Shown here piece after piece: positions 7,716 through 16,131 of a stretch of DNA of 41,582 bases. Under the pieces are notes generated by a model. The model was not told the DNA's origin, searched no databases, and was given only the letters and a program-made list of their open reading frames with translations. A program made the translations under genes and the position numbers. Numbering within the stretch: the first letter of the stretch is position 1; each line of letters starts with the position of its first letter. This DNA is from Chloroflexota bacterium. Its GTDB lineage: Bacteria > Chloroflexota > Dormibacteria > Dormibacterales > Dormibacteraceae. The stretch lies in the NCBI GenBank assembly GCA_005881025.1, contig VBFO01000113.1:1-41582 (forward strand). The letters run 5' to 3'.

Positions 7716-8911
7716 GGCACCTCGACGATCCTCTTGGCCTTCAGGTCTGCTCGCGGCAGCGCCCCGGCCTGAACCACCCGGCAACCAAGCCTGACGCCCA
7801 GCGCCTGGCGAAGGTCAGCCTCCAGCCGCTCGACCGAAAGCCCCGGTGCCTCCTCCACGACCACCGTCACGTCGTCCATCTGCTCCACGCTCCGCCGCTC
7901 GATCAGGAACTCCGATGAGCCCGCGTGGCGGCGCACGATCTCCTCGACCTGAGATGGATACAAATTGACGCCGCGGACCGTGAGCATGTCATCGACCCGC
8001 CCCCGGATCCCGCCCGCGAGCTTCAGGTAAGGGCTCCCGCACGAGCAAGTTTCGCGGGACGAGACGACCCGATCGCCGGTGCGATACCGAATCAGCGGCA
8101 TCCCCCACCGGCCGAGATTGGTGCCGACGAGCTCGCCCTCCTCGGCGGGCCGCCCTCGCTCATCGAGCACCTCGAAGATGAACTCCGACTCGATGAGATG
8201 TATCCCGTCACGCTGCGCGCAGCTGTGCCCGGTGGGGCCGAGCTCGGTCATCCCGGTGTGGTCAAACGACGTCGCCGAGTACGCCGCCTCGATCGCGTCG
8301 CGCGTCGAAGGGATGCTTGCGCCTGGCTCGCCTGCATGGATGGTGACCCTGATCTCGGAGGTGGCCAGGTCCAACCCAAGCTCCCGCGCATGCAGGGCCA
8401 TGCGCAGCGCGTAGGTCGGTGTCGATAGCAACACGGTTGCGCCGAGGTCGCGCAGGCTTCGAATCCTCTGCTCCGTCGTCATCGCGCCGCCCGAGATCGC
8501 CAGCGCACCAACACGCTCTGCCCCTGCGAACGCAGACCAGAAACCGATGAAGGGACCGAAGGAGAACGCGAAGAAGACCCTGTCCGTCGGAGTCACGCCG
8601 GCGGAGCGATAGACATGGTCCGACCAGATGCGCAGCCACCAGTCCCATGACTCCTTTGTGTCGAGCCACCGCAGAGGCTGGTCGCCGCTCGACCCTGAGG
8701 TCTGGTGCATCCGCACGTACCGATCGAGCTCGTAAGTCAGGTTCGATCCGAACGGGGGATTGACGCCCTGATCCGCGACCAGCTCATCCTTGCCGGTGAG
8801 AGGCAGGCTCTCGAAGTCGTCCCAACCTTGAACATCGACGAGCCGATCGCGCCAGAACTGGTTGCTCTTGAGCACCTCGCGCAGTCCGTTGCGCAGCCGC
8901 TCGAGCTGCAC
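7712..8911 (-). CDS. PaaK-like AMP-forming acyl-CoA ligase
   Basis: A 399-residue member of the phenylacetate-CoA ligase branch of the adenylate-forming superfamily, which activates a carboxylic acid as acyl-AMP and then the CoA thioester. The ATP-binding loop reads HQTSGSSGDQP (about residue 70), followed by DHTGMTELGPTG, the YRTGD motif and a C-terminal Lys in LKAKRI. Four Cys/His-type positions (TCSCGSPYLK) resemble the zinc-like site of this branch. The start is GTG at 8911, 19 nt after the aminotransferase stop. It is the last gene of a minus-strand unit with an RpiR regulator, a membrane protein and an omega-aminotransferase. A role in activating the acid formed after transamination is inference; aryl substrate preference cannot be read from sequence. 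Confidence 0.85.
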   Translation of the reverse strand: MQLERLRNGLREVLKSNQFWRDRLVDVQGWDDFESLPLTGKDELVADQGVNPPFGSNLTYELDRYVRMHQTSGSSGDQPLRWLDTKESWDWWLRIWSDHVYRSAGVTPTDRVFFAFSFGPFIGFWSAFAGAERVGALAISGGAMTTEQRIRSLRDLGATVLLSTPTYALRMALHARELGLDLATSEIRVTIHAGEPGASIPSTRDAIEAAYSATSFDHTGMTELGPTGHSCAQRDGIHLIESEFIFEVLDERGRPAEEGELVGTNLGRWGMPLIRYRTGDRVVSSRETCSCGSPYLKLAGGIRGRVDDMLTVRGVNLYPSQVEEIVRRHAGSSEFLIERRSVEQMDDVTVVVEEAPGLSVERLEADLRQALGVRLGCRVVQAGALPRADLKAKRIVEVP

Positions 8912-8930
8912 CGCACGCAGGGCGTCGGTC

Positions 8931-10262
8931 TCAGCCGGCGAGGGCGCGGTCTCCGATCTCTAGCACGCTGTCGAGGATCTCGAAGCCTTCGTCGAGCTCT
9001 GCCTCGTTGATGCAGAGCGGTGGGTTCGTCATGATCGTGTTCCAACGCACGAACGTGTACAGGCCGGCCTCGAGCAGGGCCTGGCCGATGGCCTTCATCT
9101 CCGGTGAGGTGCCGTTGAACGGAGCGAGCGGCTCCTTCGTCCTGCGATCCCTCACCAGCTCGAGAGCGCCGAAAAGGCCGATCGACCTCGTGGCGCCGAT
9201 GCACGGATGCCGCTCCTGCAGCCTGCGGTGATGGCGCGCGAGGACAGCACCCATGCGCTGCGAGTTGCCCACCATGTCGTCCTCTTCGTAAGCCTGGATC
9301 GTGCCCAGAGCTGCCGCGCATCCAAGCGGGTGGCTGTTGTATGTGAGCCCGCCCCAGAAGACGTGATCGTCGAAGTAGGCGGCCACCGAAGGCCGCAGGC
9401 CAACCGCCCCGAGCGGCACGTAGCTGCTCGTAAGGCCTTTGGCCAGTGTGATCAGGTCAGGTACGACACCCCAGTGGTCGACGGCGAACCAGCGGCCGGT
9501 CCGGCCGAAGCCGGTCATCACCTCGTCGCAGATCAAAAGGATCCCGTGCCTCGTGCAGATGTCGCGCACGCCCTGCATGTACCCGTCGGGCGGGACAAGA
9601 ACGCCGTTCGTGCCCGAGACCGGCTCGAGGAGAAAGGCGGCGATGGTCCCCGGGCCCTCGAGGCGGATCGTCTCCTCCAGGTGCTCGAGCGCGGGGCCTG
9701 CCTCGTCCCAGCCGCGCTCGACGCCGTGGTATGGATCCAGGACGTGCACAACGCCGGCGGCCTGTTCGTTGGGCCAGCGCCGGGGGTCGCCGGTTGCCTG
9801 CACCGCAAAGCCCGTGGATCCGTGGTACGAGCGATACCGGGCCAGGATTTTCGGCCGGCCCGTGACCGCCCGCGCGATCTTGATCGCGTTCTCGTTGGCG
9901 TCCGTGCCGCCGAGTGTGAAGAAGACCTTGTCGATGTCACCCGGCAGCAGCTCGGCCAGCTTCTGGCCCAGACGGGCGCGGGCCTCCGTGGCCATGAAGG
10001 GGCTGATGTAGGGCAGCCGGTCGGCCTGGGCCTTGATCGCGTCGATGATCCGGCGATCGCCGTGGCCGGCGTTCACGCACATGAGCTGGCTGTTGAAGTC
10101 GATGAAGCGGCGGCCGTCCACGGTTTGGAAGCGCACGCCTTTGGCGCTCGCGATCGGCATCGGCTTGATGCCCGCCTGGGCTGACCAGTCGTAAAGCGTG
10201 TGCCGCAGGCAGAGCTCCGTGATCTCCTCGGCGCTGAGCGGCTTCACCACCTCGGTCTGCAA
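8931..10262 (-). CDS. Class III omega-aminotransferase (taurine/beta-alanine:pyruvate type)
   Basis: A 443-residue PLP aminotransferase. The N-terminal signature HTLYDWSAQAGIKP is typical of the taurine--pyruvate/omega-amino-acid branch. The cofactor sites are FFTLGGTDANENAIKIAR, the Asp of CDEVMTGFGRTG, and the Schiff-base Lys in ITLAKGLTSSYVPLGAV (about residue 273). It would move the terminal amino group of an omega-amino acid or diamine to a keto acid. The start is TTG at 10262, one base after the stop of the upstream membrane-protein gene, with GAGGG just ahead; GTGs four and five codons in are alternatives. It belongs to the RpiR-controlled unit. The exact amine donor is not determined. 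Confidence 0.93.
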   Translation of the reverse strand: MQTEVVKPLSAEEITELCLRHTLYDWSAQAGIKPMPIASAKGVRFQTVDGRRFIDFNSQLMCVNAGHGDRRIIDAIKAQADRLPYISPFMATEARARLGQKLAELLPGDIDKVFFTLGGTDANENAIKIARAVTGRPKILARYRSYHGSTGFAVQATGDPRRWPNEQAAGVVHVLDPYHGVERGWDEAGPALEHLEETIRLEGPGTIAAFLLEPVSGTNGVLVPPDGYMQGVRDICTRHGILLICDEVMTGFGRTGRWFAVDHWGVVPDLITLAKGLTSSYVPLGAVGLRPSVAAYFDDHVFWGGLTYNSHPLGCAAALGTIQAYEEDDMVGNSQRMGAVLARHHRRLQERHPCIGATRSIGLFGALELVRDRRTKEPLAPFNGTSPEMKAIGQALLEAGLYTFVRWNTIMTNPPLCINEAELDEGFEILDSVLEIGDRALAG

Positions 10263-10263
10263 C

Positions 10264-11283
10264 TCAGCCCTCGGCCGGCTTGGCTCCTGATCGGGACCAC
10301 AGGGTCACTCCCAGGCGGAGATTGCGGAAGACCTCCTCGCTCACGAGGAAGCCCGCGAATATCAGCACGACGCCGAGGAACTCGCCCAGGAAGAAGGACC
10401 AGGTGACGCCGAACCGGTTGAGGCCGCTGGTCACGCCAGGGATGAACGCGCCGAGCGCGATCAAGAGTGTGGCCGGCACGCGCGAGTTGAGCCGGCCCTC
10501 GAGCAGGGCCTGCACGGCCGCCGGCAACGAGGCCACGAGATTCACCGACACCGCGGCCAGCCCGTAAAGCTGCGCGAGCACTGGGGTCTGCACCTTCGCT
10601 CGCAGCAGCTTGCGCTTCGGCATGTACACGTAAGCGGAGTAGATGGCGCCGAACACGAGGCAGAGTGCGCCCGCGATGTTGAAGGGACCCGTCAGCACGC
10701 GCAGGTAACCCGGAAACGCAGTGCCGACCGGGACGCCCGTGGCGGCGTCGACCGCCCAGCCAGGTTGAGGGAGCGGTGCGCTGAGCACCGAGTAAGCAAC
10801 CGCGAGCGAGCCGATCAGCAGGATGCCCATCGCGATGTGAGCGGCAAGGCCTCTTCGTAACGCCGTCGCAGCGATGACCGCCACGCCGCCCGCAAACGCG
10901 ACAGCGAACGCAATGGTGCCGGCGGTCCGAGACCCCGGATAGAGCGGCGTGAACGCAAGCGAGAGCACGCCTCCGATGACGATGGTGACGCCGGCGAAAT
11001 AACCGAATCGCGTCTTGGCCAGCAGGTAGATCGTGCCCGCACCGAGATACGACGCCACGAAGAATGCCCCCATCAGGTACCAGGCGCGATACAGCGGTTC
11101 GCTCCATCCAAAAGCACTGCCGATGAACTCGGTGCCGGCGCTGACGCCGTACCAGAGCAGGCCCATGGCCCACACGAGCTGAAAGCTGTGCCGGCGCTGC
11201 CACCACTGGTCGAGTACGAAGGCGGCGAACAGGAAGCTCAGAACGCTCGACCCGAGGGGCAGCCAGACGTTCAGCGCGCTCAA
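10264..11283 (-). CDS. Polytopic membrane protein of unknown function (9-10 TM)
   Basis: 339 residues with nine or ten hydrophobic segments, at about 7-27, 34-55, 64-88, 94-114, 120-141, 147-170, 196-219, 233-255, 262-282 and 293-315. I do not recognise a transporter family. Short basic loops (MPKRKLLRAK) suggest normal inside-positive topology. It sits between the RpiR regulator (29 nt upstream) and the omega-aminotransferase (1 nt downstream), so an uptake or sensing role for the same substrate is plausible but unproven. The start ATG follows the family-independent rule of the first Met in the first hydrophobic segment. Confidence 0.75.
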   Translation of the reverse strand: MSALNVWLPLGSSVLSFLFAAFVLDQWWQRRHSFQLVWAMGLLWYGVSAGTEFIGSAFGWSEPLYRAWYLMGAFFVASYLGAGTIYLLAKTRFGYFAGVTIVIGGVLSLAFTPLYPGSRTAGTIAFAVAFAGGVAVIAATALRRGLAAHIAMGILLIGSLAVAYSVLSAPLPQPGWAVDAATGVPVGTAFPGYLRVLTGPFNIAGALCLVFGAIYSAYVYMPKRKLLRAKVQTPVLAQLYGLAAVSVNLVASLPAAVQALLEGRLNSRVPATLLIALGAFIPGVTSGLNRFGVTWSFFLGEFLGVVLIFAGFLVSEEVFRNLRLGVTLWSRSGAKPAEG

Positions 11284-11312
11284 CCCGTCCTTAAGACTAA
11301 GGGGTCGCTGGA

Positions 11313-12062
11313 CTACGGTTCGGGGCTGCCGATGACCTCTTTGCCGCTGAGGCGCTCGAGGCTCTGCATGCGCGCCTGGGCGCGTGGGCCGAGTCGAGTC
11401 AGCACTGCGGCCACCACGGCCTCAAGGACGGCCATCGCCCCGACCAGAGAGTCGAATGGTCCAACCGTCTCGACGCTGGTCACCACGACCTGCTTGGCGA
11501 ACGCCGATGCCGGCGACAGCCAGGGGTCGGTGAAAAGGACGACGTTCCCGCCCTGGCTCGAGACGAGCCTGGCGCTGTCGATGGTGTCGGCTTGATAGCG
11601 GCGATAGTCGAACACGACCAGGACGTCGCCCTTGCGCATGTCGAGCAGCTGCTGAGCGGCCGCCGTCCGCTCGGAATCGACGAGCCCGATCCCCGGCCGC
11701 AGCAGGTGCAGCTGTGCCGCGAGGTAGCGGGCGAGCGGCCCGCTGACCCGGCCGCCGAGCACAAGGATCCGCCGCTTGATGTCCGCGAGCAGCTCGACCA
11801 CCTCGTCGACGTCGTGATTCGAGAGCAGCTCCAGCGTGGCCTCCAGGTTGTGGGCCGCTACCAGGAGCGATCTGGTCACGAGCGAGCCCGCCTGCTGTGG
11901 CGATTGCTCCTCCTGGTAGCGCGCGAGCGGGGAGGAGAGCCGCTCCTGCACCTCGAGCCGAAGCGCTTCCTGGAACTCTGGATAGCCGCGAAAGCCGAGC
12001 TTGGTGATGAACCTGGTGACGGTGGGCGCGCTGACGCCCGCCCGCTCGGCGAATCGAGCCAC
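11313..12062 (-). CDS. RpiR-family regulator (HTH + SIS); true N-terminus upstream but without a canonical start
   Basis: An RpiR-type repressor/activator. It has an N-terminal helix-turn-helix (FAERAGVSAPTVTRFITKLG) and a C-terminal SIS domain that senses a phosphosugar or related ligand (RRILVLGGRVSGPLARYLAA, then KGDVLVVFDYRRYQADTI). The listed GTG at 12062 falls inside the conserved N-terminal domain. The same frame continues upstream with WAERKLARVFLASYPIAGL, which is plainly RpiR sequence, back to a TAA at 12153-12155, and no ATG/GTG/TTG occurs in that part. An ATG at 12168 is in another frame and would join by a one-base change in the CCCC run at 12126-12129. The gene is either frameshifted, mis-sequenced, or started at a non-standard codon. 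It is divergent from the PuuD-type gene across a shared operator. Confidence 0.8.
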   Translation of the reverse strand: MARFAERAGVSAPTVTRFITKLGFRGYPEFQEALRLEVQERLSSPLARYQEEQSPQQAGSLVTRSLLVAAHNLEATLELLSNHDVDEVVELLADIKRRILVLGGRVSGPLARYLAAQLHLLRPGIGLVDSERTAAAQQLLDMRKGDVLVVFDYRRYQADTIDSARLVSSQGGNVVLFTDPWLSPASAFAKQVVVTSVETVGPFDSLVGAMAVLEAVVAAVLTRLGPRAQARMQSLERLSGKEVIGSPEP

Positions 12063-12141
12063 GCTCTCGAGGCCGGCGATGGGGTACGAGGCCAGGAAGA
12101 CCCGGGCCAGCTTGCGCTCGGCCCACCCCTGCGAGGCGTCC

Positions 12142-12157
12142 TGTAACGTTCTTTACA
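12142..12157. promoter_or_regulatory. Candidate RpiR operator
   Basis: TGTAACGTTCTTTACA has perfect TGTAA/TTACA arms six bases apart. It lies between the divergent rpiR-type and puuD-type genes, where an autoregulatory site would be. RpiR proteins bind such short dyads; the assignment is inference. Confidence 0.45.
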
Positions 12158-12160
12158 TTT

Positions 12161-12189
12161 TTGCGCATCTAGCTCTCTTCTGGTACATT
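12161..12189 (+). promoter_or_regulatory. Candidate promoter of the puuD-type gene, leaderless
   Basis: TTGCGC (12161-12166) and an extended -10, TGGTACATT with TACATT at 12184-12189, are 17 bp apart. The expected start of transcription falls at about the ATG at 12196, which has no Shine-Dalgarno, so the mRNA is probably leaderless. The boxes match consensus only in part. Confidence 0.4.
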
Positions 12190-12195
12190 CTTGAC

Positions 12196-12894
12196 ATGGC
12201 CGTCAAGACCAGAGGAAAGCCTAGCGCGCCGCGGATCGGCATCACCACGAGCCGCAGCCGTGGGGACGACTACTACATCCCGTACCGCAAGGCGGTACAG
12301 GCCGCGGGTGCGGTCCCTGTCGACCTGCCGGTCGGCACGCGCGAGCTGCCCGACGTGGACGGGCTGCTGCTGCCGGGCGGCTGGGACGTCGACCCGGCCC
12401 TCTACGGCGAGGAGCCGGACCGGAGGCTCGGCGAGGTCGACCGGGAGCTCGACGACACGGAGCTGCGCCTGTTCAAGCAGGCCCGAAGCGAAGGGCTGCC
12501 CGTGCTCGGCATCTGCCGCGGCCAGCAGGTGATCAACGTCGCGCTCGGCGGCTCGCTCGTCCAGCACCTCGACGACCACGACGCGAGAGCGATCGGCCGC
12601 AGTCATCTCGCGCACGGCATCACGGTCAGCCCGACTTCAGAGCTGGGGCGCGCCGCGGGCGCAAGCATGCTGCGCGTGAACAGCCTGCACCACCAGGCCG
12701 TGAGAGAGCTCGCGCCAGGTCTGATCGAGAGCGCGCGCGGCGACGATGGCACCGTCGAGGGCTTGGAAACCAGTGACGGACTGGTGGTCGCCGTGCAGTG
12801 TCATCCCGAGGAGCTCACGGTCGACATGCCTTGGGCGCGCACGCTGTTCGAGCGGTTCGTGGCGCGCGCGGGAAGTCACACGCCCCGCTCGTAG
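12196..12894 (+). CDS. Gamma-glutamyl hydrolase, PuuD-type (peptidase C26)
   Basis: A 232-residue class I glutamine-amidotransferase-fold hydrolase. In the Puu route this family removes glutamate from gamma-glutamyl-GABA and similar N-glutamylated amino acids. The nucleophile elbow is LGICRGQQVINVALGGSL, the catalytic His/Glu are in VQCHPEE, and VNSLHHQAVRELAPG and LLLPGGWDVDPALYGEE are the family substrate-pocket motifs. The ATG at 12196 is chosen because the longer frame upstream would run into the rpiR control region. It converges on the gamma-glutamyl ligase gene with a 19-bp overlap, placing the ligase and hydrolase of one pathway side by side. Confidence 0.9.
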   Translation: MAVKTRGKPSAPRIGITTSRSRGDDYYIPYRKAVQAAGAVPVDLPVGTRELPDVDGLLLPGGWDVDPALYGEEPDRRLGEVDRELDDTELRLFKQARSEGLPVLGICRGQQVINVALGGSLVQHLDDHDARAIGRSHLAHGITVSPTSELGRAAGASMLRVNSLHHQAVRELAPGLIESARGDDGTVEGLETSDGLVVAVQCHPEELTVDMPWARTLFERFVARAGSHTPRS

Positions 12895-14159
12895 CGGTTC
12901 CGCTCCCACTCGGTGACGGTGTTCTGAAACGCCTTCAGCTCCCACCGTCTCGACGTGGCGAAGTAATCGCTGAACTCCTCCCCTAGCGCGCGGCGAAACG
13001 TCTCGTCCACCTCGAAGCAGCGCAGGGCTGACTCGAGCGAACCTGGCAGCATGGCGAGATCGTCGCGTGCGTACGCGTCGCCCACCACGGCATCAGGCGG
13101 AGTCGCCTTGCGGCGCAGGCCGTCGGTGGCGGAAACGATCAGCGCCGCCACGGCGAGATATGGGTTCGCGTCAGCGCCCGGCCGCCGGCATTCGATGCGG
13201 CACATCTCCGCCCGCCCCGGTCGGATCGCGCGCACGGCGCACGAGCGGTTGTCCGGGCCCCAGCTCGCGTTGGTCGGCGCGAAGTAGCCGGGGACGAGGC
13301 GCTTGTAGGAGTTGATCGTCGGGTTGAGCAGCAGTGAGGCGGCCGGCAGGTGGTCCAGCACGCCCGCGATGGCCGAGCGCATCGCGGCTTCATCGGTGGC
13401 AAATGCGTTTTCGCCTTCGCGCCAGCAGGAGAGGTGGACATGCCCGCTCGATCCCTCCTCACCCTGTGCGGTCTTGGCCAGGAACGTGGCCTGCATGCCG
13501 AGCGACGCCGCGACCTCCTTCATCGCCAGCTTCGTGAATGCCGCATCGTCGGCCGCCTGCAAGGCCGGCCGGGCGGCGAGGTTGAGCTCGAGCAGTCCCG
13601 GCGCCGCCTCGGTGTGGACGGCCGTGAGCTCCACGCCAAGCGCCGACAGCGCGGGGCGCAGCCGCGTGACGAGCTGTTCGACGCCACCCAGCTCCGCCAG
13701 GCTGTAGCTGATCCCGCTGGACGCGAACCGGCCATGGCCGTCGCGTACGCGCACCTCGTACTCGATGGCGGCAACGGCCTCGAAGCCGAGACTCGACAGT
13801 CCGTCGAGCGCTCTGCGCAGCACCTCGCGCGAGGCCAGCTCACACGGCCGCCCGTCCGGCCATCTGGGCGTGCCGATGCAAACCATCCACCCGGGCCGCC
13901 ACTCGAGCGGATGCAGGGTCGACGGATCTGGATGCAGGATCAGGTCCGCGGCGCCCGACCGGATGCCGAAGCGCTCGTAGTCGGAGATCGGCGTGTCGAC
14001 GGGGTCGAGGCCAAGCAGCAGGTCGGTCATGGCGGTGCCGTGGCGCAGGGCGGACTGGAACGCTTCTGGCCGCAGCGCCTTGCCGCGGAGCGACCCGTTG
14101 ACGTCGGGCATGCCGAGCATCACGAACTCGGCCTGGTCTACAGAGATTTGCTCACCCAC
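12876..14159 (-). CDS. Glutamine synthetase-like gamma-glutamyl-amine ligase (PuuA/GlnA-type), copy 1
   Basis: 427 residues of glutamine-synthetase fold. Catalytic positions are kept: the metal-binding pair in AAIEYEVRV, Glu in HTEAAPGLLELNL, His in SSGHVHLSCW, the Arg region NASWGPDNRSCAVR, and RIECRRPGADANPYLA. Its N-terminal domain is short, and it lies among amine-catabolic genes rather than ammonium-assimilation genes. This points to the ATP-dependent ligation of glutamate to an amine, as in PuuA, IpuC or GlnA3/GlnA4. It is the last gene of the eight-gene operon and starts (GTG 14159) 22 bp inside the end of the preceding aminotransferase gene. The amine accepted is not known. Confidence 0.9.
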   Translation of the reverse strand: MGEQISVDQAEFVMLGMPDVNGSLRGKALRPEAFQSALRHGTAMTDLLLGLDPVDTPISDYERFGIRSGAADLILHPDPSTLHPLEWRPGWMVCIGTPRWPDGRPCELASREVLRRALDGLSSLGFEAVAAIEYEVRVRDGHGRFASSGISYSLAELGGVEQLVTRLRPALSALGVELTAVHTEAAPGLLELNLAARPALQAADDAAFTKLAMKEVAASLGMQATFLAKTAQGEEGSSGHVHLSCWREGENAFATDEAAMRSAIAGVLDHLPAASLLLNPTINSYKRLVPGYFAPTNASWGPDNRSCAVRAIRPGRAEMCRIECRRPGADANPYLAVAALIVSATDGLRRKATPPDAVVGDAYARDDLAMLPGSLESALRCFEVDETFRRALGEEFSDYFATSRRWELKAFQNTVTEWERNRYERGV

Positions 14160-15442
14160 GCGTCCACCTCGCGCATCACCGCCGCCGTCCGCGACACCAT
14201 CTCGTCGAGCTCCGCATCAGAGCTGACGAAAGGAGGAGCCAGCAGGATCTGGTCGCCGGCGTAGCCGTCGGGCGTCGACTGTGTCGAGCCGATGAGCAGG
14301 CCGTGGTCGAGCGCCACGTCCTCGGTCCGGTGCGCGACGTCAAGGTGGGCGGGCAGAAACGAGCTGCCGTCCCGCGGGTCGAGCAGATCGAACCCGAGCA
14401 GGAACCCCCGGCCGCGCACCTCGCCAACGATCGAGATCCCGGCCAGCGCTTGCTTCAACTGCTCCAGCAGCCGCGGCCCGCGGTCGCGCACGCGCTCGAC
14501 CATGCGCTCATCCACGAGCGCGTCGATGACCGCGAGCGCCGTGGCACAGGACAAAGGCGCGCCGTCCCACGTGTGGCCGAGGTCGAACGACCGCGAGCCG
14601 GCGGCGATGGCGTCATACACGTGCTGCTTGCACAGCACCGCGCTGATCGCGGCGTAGCCGGCGCCGAGGCCTTTTCCCACCGTGACGATGTCGGGCTCGA
14701 TCGGCAGCTGCTGGTAGGCGAACCAGGTGCCGAGCCGGCCCATACCCGTGACCACCTCGTCGAAGCACACGACGAAGCCGTGCTTCTCGCGTCGCTCGGC
14801 CAGGCCTCGCCAGAATTCGTCTGGCGGCGAGTAGGCGGGACGCGCCGCGGCGCCCACTGGTTCGCAGAAGAATGCTGCGATGGTTCCGGGGTCGGCCTGC
14901 TCCAACTGCTCGTCGAGCTCGCGCAGCGACGGCGAGATGTGCAGGTGTCGGGAGAGGTAAGGGCCGTATGGCGCCTGAAGAGTGTGGGCACGACCACTCA
15001 GCGCCAGGGTCGCCATCGTCGAGCCGTGGTAAGCCTGCGCGAAAGAGATCACCTGCCAGCGGTCAGCCTCACCGCGGTCGACGTGATACTGGCGCGCGAG
15101 CCGCAGAGCAGTCTCGTTGGCCTCGGATCCGCTGGATGCGAAGCGCACGCGCGCCATCTCCGGAGCCGCCACCTCCAGCAACCGCGCCGCCAGGTCCTCC
15201 TGGGGCTGGTTGGTGAAGTGGTCCATGTACATGTAGGCGATCTCCTCGGCCTGTCTCGCGCCGGCATCGACGACCGCATGCGCGACATGCCCGAGGTTCG
15301 ACACCATGGCTCCGCCCGAGCACGCATCGAGGATCTTCCCGCCAGAGTCGGTGTAGAGCCAGACGCCTTCGCCGCGCTCGATGCTCGGATAGCCGAGGTC
15401 GAGAAAGCGGGGGAAGGTGCTCGTGCGGTCGGCGGTGATCAT
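14138..15442 (-). CDS. Class III aminotransferase, copy A
   Basis: A 434-residue PLP aminotransferase. It has the N-terminal GEGVWLYTDSGGKILDACSG, cofactor contacts in FASSGSEANETALRLAR and FAQAYHGSTMATL, the Asp in CFDEVVTGMGRLG and the Schiff-base Lys in VTVGKGLGAGYAAIS (about residue 255). The reading frame extends far upstream, but the ATG at 15442 overlaps the amidotransferase stop as ATGA and matches the homologous start of its paralogue at 17450. The two share the same signatures (AYSPP.EFWRGLAERR, GHTWDGAP), so the pair arose by duplication, with the amidotransferase gene between them. The amino donor is undetermined. Confidence 0.93.
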   Translation of the reverse strand: MITADRTSTFPRFLDLGYPSIERGEGVWLYTDSGGKILDACSGGAMVSNLGHVAHAVVDAGARQAEEIAYMYMDHFTNQPQEDLAARLLEVAAPEMARVRFASSGSEANETALRLARQYHVDRGEADRWQVISFAQAYHGSTMATLALSGRAHTLQAPYGPYLSRHLHISPSLRELDEQLEQADPGTIAAFFCEPVGAAARPAYSPPDEFWRGLAERREKHGFVVCFDEVVTGMGRLGTWFAYQQLPIEPDIVTVGKGLGAGYAAISAVLCKQHVYDAIAAGSRSFDLGHTWDGAPLSCATALAVIDALVDERMVERVRDRGPRLLEQLKQALAGISIVGEVRGRGFLLGFDLLDPRDGSSFLPAHLDVAHRTEDVALDHGLLIGSTQSTPDGYAGDQILLAPPFVSSDAELDEMVSRTAAVMREVDAWVSKSL

Positions 15443-16131
15443 CGGCCGCGGGTCGCGATCGCGTCCCGGAAGCGATCGAGCAGGCGCCAGGTCCTCCGCC
15501 TGGCGTCGGCGGCGATCCGCATGGTCTCCGCAAGCAGACCCTCCGGATCGACGCCTTCGGCCCTGAGCTCGTGCGGGTACGCGCGCACCCAGCCCTCCAT
15601 GATCTCCGGCGTCACCTCGGGATGGAACTGCAGCCCGAGGCTGCGCCCGGCCACGAACGCCTGCGGGCCGATCTCTGTCTCCGCGATCACTGTCGATCCG
15701 GGAGGCGGGGTGAACGTGTCGAAATGCCATTGGAACCACGGCCCCTCGCCGATCAGGTCAGGGTCCTTCGTACGCACCGGCAGCCATCCGATCTCCGACT
15801 GCTCGGACCGATAGTTCTGCGCGCCGAGGATCCGCGCCAGCATCTGCCCGCCAAAGCAGAGGCCGAGGATCGGCACGTCGGCGGCGCGTGCGTCCTCGAA
15901 CAGCTTGACCTCGCGCGGGATGAACGGGATCGAATCGTCAAAGGCCGCGAACTCCGAGCCGAGCGAGACGATCAGGTCGTAGTCGCGTGGATCGACCTCC
16001 CGGTCTCCTTGGTCGATGCGAAGCGTGTCCACCTTCGCGTCCTGATCGTGGAGCCAGCCAGTCATCAGGCCGGGCGGCGTGGGTGCCTCGTGCTGAAGGA
16101 TCAACGTGCGCGGCTTCCAGGCGGAGGTCAT
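15439..16131 (-). CDS. Class I glutamine amidotransferase domain protein
   Basis: 230 residues with the GMP-synthase-type amidotransferase fold standing alone. The nucleophile Cys is in LGLCFGGQMLARILG (about residue 91), and His and Glu are in LQFHPEVTPE (about residue 170), so the Cys-His-Glu triad is complete. No synthase partner domain is fused or adjacent. In this operon it may act as a second gamma-glutamyl hydrolase on glutamylated intermediates, or channel ammonia to an aminotransferase product; both are inference. ATGA overlaps bind it to the aminotransferase genes on both sides. Confidence 0.9.
   Translation of the reverse strand: MTSAWKPRTLILQHEAPTPPGLMTGWLHDQDAKVDTLRIDQGDREVDPRDYDLIVSLGSEFAAFDDSIPFIPREVKLFEDARAADVPILGLCFGGQMLARILGAQNYRSEQSEIGWLPVRTKDPDLIGEGPWFQWHFDTFTPPPGSTVIAETEIGPQAFVAGRSLGLQFHPEVTPEIMEGWVRAYPHELRAEGVDPEGLLAETMRIAADARRRTWRLLDRFRDAIATRGR

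Noticed and set aside
14138-15739. 533-codon version of aminotransferase A, suggesting a fusion with an upstream domain
   Set aside because: The extension lies within the amidotransferase gene in another frame and is Arg/Gly/Asp-rich noise; the ATG at 15442 is the coupled start.
14303-15814. 503-codon plus-strand ORF antisense to aminotransferase A and the amidotransferase gene
   Set aside because: It is rich in Arg/His/Gly, has no recognisable domain and lies exactly opposite well-supported genes; a GC-rich shadow frame.
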